The notes below the pieces were generated by a model. The model did not search any database and had not been told where the DNA came from. It worked only from the letters and a program-made list of their open reading frames with translations. From Guillardia theta CCMP2712 (lineage: Eukaryota; Cryptophyceae; Pyrenomonadales; Geminigeraceae), in the NCBI RefSeq assembly GCF_000315625.1, contig NW_005434647.1, forward strand, positions 1 to 40,630: a stretch of DNA of 40,630 nucleotides. The letters are read 5' to 3'. Of this stretch, positions 11,971-22,275 are shown piece after piece. Numbering within the stretch: position 1 is the first letter of the stretch; each line of letters opens with the position of its first letter. Made by a program: the position numbers and the translations under genes.

Positions 11971-12519
11971 CACAAGGAATGCTATACAGTGGAGCAAAAA
12001 TCCTGTCACAATCAATTAGAAGCGGAAGGTATGAAAGATAATCCATTTTGATCAGGAGCGAGAGGGGGAGGGAGAGAGGGAGGTGAAGGGCGGGGGATGA
12101 TTGAGCCGGCAGCATAGTTGGTTGCACTAAAGTTTGTGGCCTAAAAAAGGCGGGAGGGTCAATACAACTGGAAGCCCCGCATCCCCACTGCACCATCTCC
12201 AGATGCAATAATAACCTGCCCGTACTAATAATTTTAGAGCAATACCCTACTGGCTTCGAATAGAGATAATAATAATACCCCCTCCTTCTATGAGCTCGCT
12301 AGTTTTACCTCTAAAAACCATCTCCATATAAGAAAAGGAAAAAGTAATATATCTGTACCGGAACAGAATACAAAATTATCTATCTGAAAAATATACAAAT
12401 ACAACGCTACTGCCTGAGTGAAAAACATCTTTTAAAAAATCTACTGATCTATGTTGATCGTACAGTACAAATCTCTGAATAGTTCTGGTACAAATCTCTG
12501 AATCAAAAACCCCAATTGA
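11971..12519. other. Divergent intergenic region, AT-rich
   Basis: The gap between the 5' ends of the unrecognised minus-strand gene and the PP2C gene begins with polypurine sequence (about 12060-12090) and becomes clearly AT-rich at 12200-12500. It is a plausible two-way promoter region, but no motif could be fixed. Confidence 0.35.
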
Positions 12520-12840
12520 TAAGTTGTGGGGGTGAGACACCCAAGTCAAAGGTGCAAGCAGGGGCCTCTACATCGCAATTCCTCTAAGTCTCTCTCAATG
12601 CCAGAAGGCATAGTCTCACCTTATCCTCCCTCCCGAGGACGATTCTTCCACCCCCACCCCTTTAATCCTAAAACCCCACCCACCACCCCTGCAATTCCAC
12701 AACCTGAATCTACTACCCTACCCTGTTTCACCCTCTATCATGACCCCTTCGGCCCAAGCGAAATTCAGCAAATTCATACCCCTACCTCACCCCACCATTC
12801 ACTCTAATCCATCCAACTACCCCCTGTTTTCTCATACCCC
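12520..12840 (+). repeat. C-rich ACCCC tract
   Basis: CCCC runs spaced by A/T-containing triplets dominate the plus strand, as in the tracts near 8750 and 28795. It ends about 30 bases before the ATG at 12869 of the PP2C gene, the same position relative to a start codon as the tract in front of DAHP synthase. Confidence 0.55.
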
Positions 12841-12868
12841 GCCCTCCCATCACATCCACCGGGCCACC

Positions 12869-15286
12869 ATGGCGCTACCAGAAGCGCCGTGCCCCTCAGC
12901 GTCAGTCGGCTCCTCCGAAGAGCTTGCGACGCATCGAGCCTCCTCCCCTCCGCCACCACTTGTGCCTCTCCTCCCACCCCTCCACATTTCATGCGCCTCA
13001 CATGAGACATGTGCTGTAGCCGACTCATGCAGGGTGGTCAGAGATGATGCTTCTTGCACTAGCGCACCCATAGGAAGCCTGTGGCGCCCGATTGCACGTA
13101 ATGGAAACTCCTGTGGCGGCAAATCGCTTGAAATCGCTAAAAATCTGAGGAGAGCTCGTCCATCTCGTGTGAATCTGAAGTTGATGCATCGAACCAAAAT
13201 GGCGGCAACGAGGACAAAGACAACTCAGAGATGATTGATTCAGTTGCCATGCCTCCTCCTAGGCCACACCCACATCTTTTGACGACAACTCTACTTCCTG
13301 TTGCTGCTGTTCACAAGGATAAGATTGATGAACAATCGGACAGTGAAGCAAGTTGCAGATCCACGCCTCCGGTAGATTGCCGATCTACCAACCATACAAC
13401 CGTAAGAGAAGCAGAAAAAGAGTCAATCTTTGAGGAAGGAAATCTTCTCCACAATAAAGGGATGGATGATTCCAGATTCGATGCGCATGAAACGGACCCT
13501 CAGACGAGAAGTGTATCAAATCAACAGAGCAATGAAGAGGCTTTTTCTGAAGGAAAGAGAAAATCAAACGTTTTACACGCTGTCAAGGACGACAGCGCGG
13601 CAAATAGCGTTATCCAAAAGAAGCGAAGGAAGGAAAAGTCTGCAGTTAGACTATCGTTCAGCGATGATATGGAGGAAAGCAATCGTGAGAACGTGAATTC
13701 ATCAAGTATTTCTCAACTTACAAAGAAGAGGTCAGCGCACAATTCTTGATGATTTTACTGCAAGAACTTCATTTTGAAATAATGTTTTTCATTTCAATTC
13801 TAGATTCAAATTGGAAGAAAAGAATCGAAGGCGCAGAGATGATGCCGGACTTCAGGAAAAGTCCTCACCCTTTTCTCCAGATCAAGTGAGCATGATACTT
13901 TCATACTTCATTTCTTGTGCAATTCAAACTCGAATTGTTACATTTGTGACTATTGCCTCAATCATTCATACGATCCTTTCCATCTCTCAACAACCCTTTC
14001 ATTCATCCTAAGCTCTCCGACTTCTTAATGATTGGAGTTTCAAGATTTCTTTTCATTGTGCAACAGCATTTGTTTTATATATTTCAGTGAGATTCTTGTT
14101 TTCCTTTGACTCGTTGATTGTAGCTCAAATCAAACGGCACTGTCAAAGTGTTTGATGATGATATCCATGCGTGCCGAATTCCACTGCAAGTCAGACATGA
14201 TTTGTCGGAACGACAAGGAAAAAGACCGTACATGGAAGATACGTCTCTGGTTGGTTTTATCTTGTGGAATAGGTGATATGATTGTAACCCATGAATTTTA
14301 GGTAATGAGCAATTTCATTCATAGAGGCTGGCATCTTTTGGGGTTTTTGACGGCCACGGTGGTTCAAGAGCATCGAAATATGCTCGAGACAATCTTCCTC
14401 ATGTCTTGCAAGAATCACTGCAGTCTGAAATAACGCCCGACGAAAATCAGATTTCTGAGGCAATGTCTGCTTCATTTGCTGAGATCGATAGAAGGTAAGG
14501 ACGTACTGTGTTGATTTACCACTTACAATTGTAAAATTCCTGTATGAAAGATTTCTCTCAATCGCACGAGAAGAGCAGTTGAGAGATGGGACCACTGCGC
14601 TCTTGGCTCTGCTGAGGAACAACTTTCTGCATATGGGATGGGTCGGTGATTCTCGTGGAATTCTTTCCAGGCAAGGAAGGTAGCGGATTCCAAATCCCCT
14701 GGTTTTCTTTTCATGTATCCGTACAGGTATTTGAGGGTTTCAGAAGACCACAAGCCTGATCGTCCAGATGAGCGCAAAGCCGTGGAAGCAAGGGGAGGGC
14801 ATGTCATTTTCAGGGGAACTTACAGAGTCAGTCCTGATGACAGTGCAATCGCGATACTAACCATTTTCAGGTTGCTGGCCCGACGGCTCTCGCTGTGAGC
14901 CGAGCTATAGGCGATATTTTGATGAAAGAGCCGAGGAAACTTGTCACTTCAGATCCAGAGATCAAGACCATAGAGCTTCTACCACAAGTGAGTATGGTTC
15001 AGGGCTTGCTGAGGTGATTTTGCCGCAGGACGAGTTTCTTGTCATGGCGTCGGACGGACTTTTCGACGTTATGCGAGACCAGTGTGTGATTGAGACTGTA
15101 AGCAAGCACATACGCGAGAACAAAAGGTTGGATGAAATCGTAGGGCCGGTTACCCTATTTTTGACTCAAATCATTAGTTGCAAAGGCGCCGCTGACAAGT
15201 TAACGGAGATGGCGATTGAGAAAGGAAGCTTGGACAATGTCACTGCGCTAGTGGTGCAGTTCTTATGGAGCTCTACGGATGATTGA
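12869..15286 (+). CDS. PP2C-family (PPM) Ser/Thr protein phosphatase with long disordered N-terminus
   Basis: A metal-dependent Ser/Thr phosphatase of the PPM family. Catalytic exons 13804-13885, 14124-14249, 14325-14494, 14551-14679, 14727-14826, 14871-14987 and 15029-15286 join in phase. PP2C motifs appear in order: RPYMEDTSL, FGVFDGHGG (metal-binding Asp), DGTTALLAL, GWVGDSRG, EDHKPDRPDE, TALAVSRAIGD, VMASDGLFDVM and LDNVTALVV. The preceding exon, ending at 13730, encodes a Ser/Glu/Lys-rich tail with KKRRKEK that could be a nuclear signal. The start is unsettled. ATG at 12869 sits in a GCCACCATGG context and could be spliced to the acceptor before 13150; ATG at 13101 with a 37-base intron (13113-13149) also stays in frame. 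It converges with the ATP synthase gene. Confidence 0.9.
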
Positions 15287-15616
15287 GGGTTGTTTGGATT
15301 CGCCTGGTAATATCAGGCAATTCAAGTTCTCATTGAGAGCTGCTTTGTATCAGTAGTTGCTGTCTCGTAAAGCGAATCAAGTCATTCAGAGTCAGGATTA
15401 AAGTTTCTTGTACTTGCCAGTGAGACTATAGCAAGATCGTGATGGTTTCAAAATCTCTTCAGGCCTCAAGGATTCGACGGTGGAATCTGCACTAGCCCAA
15501 TGGCTCAGCAAACTTCTACTTTAATACCAGTTCAACAGGTCTTGATAAACTGCAGGTGGCCAATTGCATGCCTGTACGTAGACAGCCCACGCGTTTCCAC
15601 ACATAAAGCACTATAA

Positions 15617-16199
15617 TCAATGGTGATGGGAGTGAGCAACTTTCACTGGATAACCTACGAGCAGTCAAAATGAACAAATACAAAATGTTGAAGTACAATA
15701 CCGATCAATTGTCGCTTGCCAATCACTTCACCGAGAACGAAACAGCCGTAGGTTTCAAGAATCGCTACAGCACCAGCTGCTACTATACCAACCTTCAAGT
15801 CTGGAAGTTGCGAAACGTTTGACATGAAATGGCTGAACTCTTCTCTGGCAGCTTGCAAACGCTAAAAGATGGGATCAGGTCAGAAATGTGGACACAGGAA
15901 CAAAGAGACACAACAACAGGACAGCGAGAAGAATAATTTCAGTAGGGGAGGTCAATGTAGAAAACTGAGCCTCTACCATAGAACACACTTTCAATGGCAG
16001 CACATACGCCGCAGCGTTGACCCAGAAGAGGGCGTACCTGTGGGTTGCCCCACCATGAGATCTTTGCGACTTCTTCACGGACACAAGAGACAAAAGTGGC
16101 AGCATCAGGAGCAGCAGGCAACTTCATGCTCAAGCTCCTTCTTTGCATCTCTGCCACTCTCCTCATGCCCCTCGTCACGTGCGCCAAGGCCATCTTCAT
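15617..16199 (-). CDS. Mitochondrial F1Fo ATP synthase subunit g
   Basis: Subunit g is a small single-helix protein of the Fo stator that helps dimerise ATP synthase and shape cristae. Three exons (16199-16038, 15861-15702, 15654-15617) join in phase to 119 aa, matching the roughly 100-120 aa of the family. The conserved C-terminus is plain: a helix ILETYGCFVLGEVIGKRQLIG followed by Tyr, fitting the family's GEIIGRR-x-x-x-GY ending with its GxxxG-like helix. The N-terminal part is basic and amphipathic, typical of subunit g and of mitochondrial import. The last intron splits the Gly codon before that Tyr. It faces the PP2C gene tail to tail across 330 bp. Confidence 0.85.
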
Positions 16200-16371
16200 T
16201 TCGCTCCGCGTCCTTCACAAGTATTTCCCGAAGGGAGGTTCCAAATTCACAATGAAAACCATTGATATTTGAAACATACAATGTAAAGTTTGAACCATAT
16301 AATAATATTTCATAAATCCTGCAATATCATCCTGATCTTTTGAAAATTTCCACCTTCAACTCAGAATTTCG

Positions 16372-16650
16372 TGTTGCCGCCGTCGGCGTCGACCGTTACG
16401 AAATCAAGAAATTGTAACCGCTACAACCTGCGTTGGGCCACGCGGCGGGCGGCCGGGCGGCCGCCAGGCTGATCCCGGCCCGATCTCGGACCGGCGTCCG
16501 CCCCCGGCCCGCTCGGACCCGGTCCGAGTGACACTAGGCTCAGGCTACTGAAGTCACGGACCGTCGGACATCATGTGAGCGGCCCGGCCCGGCGGCCGGC
16601 TATCATACCCGACGGCCGGGCCGCGATGACTGAGTGACGCCGACCGGGTA
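16372..16650. repeat. GC-rich palindrome-word island
   Basis: About 280 bases of the same class as 178-640, with GGCCGGGC, GACGGCCGGGCC and CCGAGT-type words. It begins abruptly after AT-rich sequence at about 16370 and ends before the G-rich tract. Confidence 0.55.
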
Positions 16651-16679
16651 GGCAATTATGCCAGGGTAGTTGCAGCATG

Positions 16680-17000
16680 TTCACCGCAAATACCCCTTAT
16701 TATTGCTCTATTTTCTAAGCATAATGGGGGTAGGGGTCATTGAGATAGGGGTGGGGCAACACGTGCGGGTCTTCCATGGAGAAGGTGACGTGGAGGAGGT
16801 ACTACCGGTACATTTTGATAGAGAGTACATGGTAGGGTAGTAACCCCTACCAGCTTCGATGGATGACTGATACCGGTACGTTTTACTTGAAAAAAAGGGG
16901 TAGTTTCAAGATTTTTCTTGTGTAGGGGTGGTAGATATACGAAAATCGGGGAACTTATGGGGTAGGCCTCATGTCCAAGGGAGGGTGGTTGTGAAAAGGG
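16680..17000 (-). repeat. TACCCC/ACCCC tract on the minus strand
   Basis: The plus strand carries GGGGTAGGGGT-type words, so this is the C-rich tract class in the opposite orientation from most others in the window. It lies right beside the GC island at 16372-16650 and continues towards the assembly gap. Confidence 0.6.
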
Positions 17001-17059
17001 TGGAGTTAGATGATGGCAGGAGGCCGATATGCAGACAATGAAAAAAGTGAAGATGGGGA

Positions 17060-17159
17060 NNNNNNNNNNNNNNNNNNNNNNNNNNNNNNNNNNNNNNNNN
17101 NNNNNNNNNNNNNNNNNNNNNNNNNNNNNNNNNNNNNNNNNNNNNNNNNNNNNNNNNNN
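17060..17159. other. Assembly gap of 100 N
   Basis: Exactly 100 consecutive N, the usual placeholder for a gap of unknown size. It sits in purine-rich sequence (GAGGAGAG after it) next to a G-rich tract, where read coverage or assembly probably failed. The 370 bases between the gap and the Hsp170 start hold purine-rich then ordinary sequence with no supported gene. Confidence 0.99.
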
Positions 17160-17532
17160 AGGAGGAGAGGGCGGGGCACCGAGTTGGTGTGGTGAGAGTG
17201 AGTGAGGTTAAGGGGATGGCGAAGGAGGTGAGGAGGCGAGGAAAGCAAATTGTCTATAGCCCTTCTGGCAATAACTCCCTGCTCCCATCTGAGTTTCAAA
17301 CTTGTGGTTGAGAATGCGGCTCTGAGACACAGTCAACAAGTGAGAGAGAAGGGCGATCAAATCCGATTTTTCGAATGCTAAATTCATGATGATTCTCGTA
17401 ACTGAATTTGATTTGCATTTGTAACGGGTACATTACAGGAAGACAGCTGTATTGGATTCTTGTTTTCCACGTGCGAGTGCTGAAATGTTTTTCGATTGTC
17501 ATTGTCCTGACATTATCTTTAGGAGTGGTGAG

Positions 17533-18674
17533 ATGCTGAGGTCCAGGATGAAGGTGAGGTGAATTGACTCTGCTCCTGGAAGCTGAACTCTGGTGTGCTC
17601 AGGTTGCCTTTCAGCTCCTCGCTTGTCTTGTCCTTCTTGGCAGCGACGTGTCGCTGGCTCAGAACGTGCTCGGCATTGACTTTGGGTCTGAATGGATCAA
17701 GCTTGCAGTGGTACAGCGCAGCGCGGGAGTTCAGATCGTCCTGAACGAGGCTTCCAAGCGCAAGAGCCCCAATGCTCTCTCTTTCGGAGCAGAGCAGAGG
17801 GAGTTTGGTGACACTGCCATGGTCAAGCCTCACCTCGCCTTTACCCACACCCGCGAGCTGCTTGGAAAGAAGTATAGCAAGGAAGCGCTGGATGCATACG
17901 GCCCGCACTACTTTCCATATGAGATAGAAGAGGATGTGGAACGCTCGGCGATCAGAGTGAAGGAGGGAGATCGACATCTGTCGCCTGAAGCTCTTGTTGC
18001 CATGGTTCTCACCTACGCCAAGTCGCTCGGCCAAGCGCACACTGGCGAGAAAGTCGCAGACTGCGTGATCACAGTGCCAGGTTTCTACCGGCAGTTCGAG
18101 CGACAGGCCGTCCTGGATGCTGCAGCGATCGCTGGTGAGACGAGGAGAAAGATACTTGGATGAAGAATCAAGAAGGAGCGATGACCTTGCTGCCAGGCCT
18201 CAATGTGCTTGCGCTGATGAACGACCATACAGCGGTGGCACTCAAATATGGCATCGACCATAACGTCGCATCTCTCACGGAGCCACGAGTGAGCGAGAGC
18301 GAGAAGAGCGGAGGGGAAGGGCAGCATGGGAGACCTGACGAGGTGGCAGAATGTCGTCTTCTATGACATGGGATCAACTGCTACCCGCGTTTCTGTCGTG
18401 CAGGTGAAAACGCTGAGGAGCCTCCCGGTGAAGCCTTGCTTTTGCTCTTCTCACTCCTGTCGCTGCAGTTCAGTGCGATACCGGACAAGGAAGCCTTCCA
18501 GAAGAACAAGACGCTTGGGCAGCTCAAGGTGGACTTAACATCCTCGTCCTCCTGTTTCCTCCTGCCCTCTTCTCTATCTTCCTCATTTGCTGCCTAGGTG
18601 CTTTCGACCGCCTGGGACGAGTCCCTTGGAGGCTACGCTTTCACCAGCAAGTAATCATTTTCATCGTTTTTCTT

Positions 18675-18705
<31 letters not shown>

Positions 18706-20106
18706 GGGTCCCCTCCTGCTCCTGCTCCTGCTCCTCTTGAAGTTTCTTGCCCTCGTCTTTCTATCTCTCACTGCATTTGGTTAGAGTCGCTGAGATTCTC
18801 AAGGGCAAGAGCAAGATTGACCCCTCAAAGAACAGCCGCGCGATGGCCAAGTTGATCCAAGCAGCAGAAAAGACCAAGGTGATGTCCTTGTCTCCTTCCT
18901 CTTCCTTGTGCTCATGAAGCTTCGCAGGTCATTCTGTCGGCAAACAAAGACGCTCACCCGACGATCGAGAGCTTCATCGACGACTATGACTTCCGTGCCT
19001 CCATCATGCGCGCTGGTCTACTGCTCCTCTGCCCTCTCTCCCACTCATGTGAGCTCGCAGACTTCGAGGACGCGTCGCGGCATCTGCTGGAGCGTGTGGA
19101 GGGTCCGATCCTTGAGGCTATGAAGCGTGCGAACTTCACAAAGGACGACATCCATTCGGTCCTGGAAGAGAGGGAGAGGATGAGAACGGAGAGAAGAGGA
19201 GGGAGAGAGGAGGGAGAGAGGAGGGAGAGGGGGAGAGGAGAGAGGACTGGCAGGGGGACTGACAAGAGGCAGGTTGGAGTCATTGGAGGAGGATGGCGCA
19301 TCCCGATGGTGCAGGATAAAATTCTTTCCTCAACTGGCAAGCCTCAGCTGGACAAGACTCTCAACGCAGACGAGGTAAGGGCAATGAGGATTGGGCACCA
19401 GAAGAAGAGGCAGGAGCAGGGGCAGATCGAACAGGACAGGACAGAGGAAGGCCTCGCTGGGGGGGGGGGGAGAAGGAGAAGGAAAATGCTTGTGTGTCAG
19501 CCGAGCTGAAGGAGTTCAGGCGTTCTGCTTCGGCGCTGCTCTTTACGCTGCCTCCTTGTCCACTGCGTTCCGTCTCAGGAAGTTTGGAGTTCACGACATC
19601 ACCAGGTAGGAGGAGGAGGGTGTGGAGGTGTAGCAGAGGCTTGCGATGGGTGTGGAGGTGTAGCAGAGGCTTGCGATGGGTGTGGAGGTGTAGCAGAGGC
19701 TTGCGATGGGTGTGGAGGTGTAGCAGAGGCTTGCGATGGGTGTGGGTGTTGCCTGATGTCTGGCAGTTTCCCCGTGAGCATCGACATCGACTCGCTTAGC
19801 GGTGGAGTTGACGAAGTCGCTGAGACCGAAGGCGAGGAGGTGCGAGCTGGAGATGAGCTGGAGATGAGCTGAGAGATTGCAGGAGAAGGCGGAAGGATCC
19901 GAAAGCTCACCTGGCAAGAAGAACGTGAAGCTGTTCAAGGTTAGACTCTTGTTGCCCTACTCCTCTCCCTGCTCCTCTTCGTTTCCCTCACCTGCATGTC
20001 TGCCGCCTTTGCAAGTTCTGACGGGTTTGCAGGCTGGCCATCGGATCCCATCCAAGCGTCTACTGACCTTCAAGGTGATGATGATAATGATGATCGTAAT
20101 GATGCC

Positions 20107-20186
<80 letters not shown>

Positions 20187-22138
20187 GATAGAGCTAAAGC
20201 TGATGGCTTCACAGAGGGACGAGGATCTCACTTTCACCCTCAAGTACGACGACGAAGTTCCTGCTCACACCCCTGTGGTACTATCCTGTAGCTGCCACTG
20301 CTGCTGCTTGTGCTCCTCCTCCTCTCCCCTCCGCCCCCATGCACCATGCACTCTCCTCTCCTCTTCTTTTCTCCTCCTCCTCCTCCTCCTCCCGTTTTGA
20401 CTTCCTCAATTCCCTTGATTCTCTGTCTCTTGAACTGGCAAGGTTGGTGTCTCACTTGTGCCAGGTGATCGCTCGTTACAACATCACGGGCGTCAAGAAA
20501 GGTGAGCGAGGCTTCTTGTGTCTCCCTCTGTCTTGACGTGCTCGGGTTGGTTCTTATTCTTATCCCTTGTAGCGATGGAAAAGTTCCCCAACGCTACCGG
20601 CAAGCCGAAGATTAACGTCTCATTCCGGTTGACTCGCTCGGGGCTGGTGGAGGTTGACAAGGTGAGGGAGGAACAGGAGGAAGAGAGGGGGAGGAGCGGA
20701 AGTGACGGGAGGGACAGGCGGAGGTTGCTATCGAGGAGATGGTGGAGGTAGAGACGTGCGAGACCGTCAAGCCTCCGGCCAAGAACGAGACGCAGGCGAA
20801 CGAGACGGCAGGAGAAGCGAAGGAGGCGGGGGAGAACAACCAGACGGCAACGGGCAATCAGACGGAGGAGGAGGCAGAGAAGAGAGTCTGTACTGTCAAG
20901 GAAGAGAAGAGAGTGCGGCGAGTGGCGCTGGTTGTGGCGGCAGAGACGCCGGTGCCTCGCCCCTTCACGAGCACCCAAGTGAAGGAGACGAAGAAAGTGC
21001 TGGAGGACTACGACGAGAGGGAGAGGAAAATCAGAGAGCGAGCGAGCGCGTTCAACGCCTTGGAGTCCTACATCTACACCACCAAGGAGAAGCTCGAGAG
21101 CAACGTCGAGATGCGTGAGGTCACCACCGAGACCTTCCGCAAGGACTTCACAGCACAGCTCGACAAGATGAGCTCGTGGCTGGACGAGGACGGCTGGGAG
21201 GCCGACACCCTCCTCCTCCGCTCCAAGCTTGCTGAGCTCACACAGGTCCTGCTCCTCCCCATGTCCCCATGCTCTCTTCTGGCCTCTCCTCGGCTTCTCT
21301 TGTTCCCTTCCCCGTCACTTTTTGCTCATCGTGTCTCTCAGGTTGGCGATCCAGTTTTCTTCCGCATGAAGCAGGCGATTGAGAGACCTGTGGCAATCGA
21401 GAAGGCCAACAAGGTCCCTCCCCCTTACTCCCCTTGTCTCCTACTCTCCATACCCCTTTGCTCATCCTACTCTTCTCGATTCCTTCTACCTGGTTCTCCG
21501 CTTCCTGCTGCTTCCTCTCTTCTCTCTGTGCTCCGCTTCTCTTGTTTCTCATCTCTATGTCCCTTGCAGATGCTCGTGGCGATTGAGGAGAGCGTCAAGA
21601 ATCTCACAAAGAAGATGTCTTGGCTCAACGAGTCGCATACACAGGTCAAGATGGGAGGAGGAGGAGGATAGGTTGAGGGCGGAGCGAGAACCAGCAAGAG
21701 GGAAGGAGAGGAGATTTTTGTACAGGCTGACAGTCGAGTAGATGGTGACGAACAAGACGGAAGCGTTGAAGGAGTGGATGAAGACCAAGATGGAGGAGCA
21801 AGAGAAGCAGCCGGCTCACGAGGACCCAGTCTTCACCTCGGACGAGGTCTTTGCGAGGTGACTCTTTACAGCTTCACTTTCCTCAGGTGACCCTCGTGAT
21901 CCTCCACCTCAGGTTCCCTGCCATCGAGGAAGCGCTCAAGCGTCTGGCTCGCGTGCAGAAGCCTCTCCCTCCCAAGAAGCCCAAGGCCGAGAAGAAGGAG
22001 GTGAGGGGACGCGGGGAGGCTGCCGGTGCTGACCTGAAGGTGCAGAACGAGACAAAAGTGAACGCGACGGAGGAGACGGAGGGAGAGAAGGGGGAAGAGA
22101 GCAAGGGCGAGGAAGAAGAGACCAAGACCGAGCTCTAG
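17533..22138 (+). CDS. HYOU1: ER-lumen Hsp170/HYOU1 (Lhs1, GRP170) Hsp70-family chaperone
   Basis: A large ER Hsp70 relative that assists folding and acts as nucleotide exchange factor for BiP. I fitted 22 exons in phase: 17533-17553, 17603-18134, 18197-18264, 18350-18403, 18469-18528, 18598-18650, 18785-18878, 18928-19015, 19061-19158, 19273-19374, 19520-19605, 19767-19839, 19883-19939, 20033-20074, 20215-20277, 20465-20501, 20573-20661, 20724-21245, 21342-21413, 21570-21644, 21742-21857 and 21913-22138, for 875 aa. A signal peptide (hydrophobic VAFQLLACLVLL) precedes GIDFGSEWIKLAVVQ, the Hsp70 phosphate-1 loop. VFYDMGSTATRVSVV is phosphate 2, and VGVIGGGWRIPMVQ the adenosine motif. A NADE-to-AFCFGAALYAA join matches the family. 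The protein ends in KTEL, a KDEL-like retention signal. Several Asn-x-Thr sites lie in the acidic loop. A 45-base segment at 21998-22042 could be spliced as an intron without shifting frame. Confidence 0.93.
18674..18736 (+). repeat. Intronic CTCCTG microsatellite
   Basis: About nine CTCCTG units, interrupted once by CGGGTCCC, inside the Hsp170 intron at 18651-18784. It matches the microsatellites at 1-110 and 1141-1229. Confidence 0.8.
19621..19740 (+). repeat. Four exact copies of a 30-bp unit inside an Hsp170 intron
   Basis: Four identical head-to-tail copies of a 30-base unit (starting TGTGGAGGTGTAGCAGAGGC) fill the intron at 19606-19766. Because the copies are identical, the expansion is recent. 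The unit length is a multiple of three, so a frame stays open through it, but flanking splice sites and phase show it is removed. Confidence 0.9.
20107..20186 (+). repeat. (GAT)n microsatellite in an Hsp170 intron
   Basis: About 26 uninterrupted GAT units, preceded by an older degenerate part from 20077. The array would read as poly-Asp in one frame. The flanking exons (ending TFK at 20074, resuming RDEDLTF at 20215) join without it exactly as the family requires, so it is intronic. Confidence 0.9.
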
Positions 22139-22275
22139 AGTTGGAGTAGGGGGAGCAGGAGGATAAGTAGATATGAGTGTCATGGGGATTTCGTTTGCTT
22201 AGGTCAGAGAAGACTTTCGGATTCTTTTCTTGCCACTCAATCGCCTGATGCTTTGAGGAGAGCTGAGGATCGCCA

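Noticed and set aside
19996-20400. Poly-Asp protein encoded by the GAT array
   Set aside because: The exons on either side splice in phase without it and match the Hsp70-family sequence, so the array is intronic.
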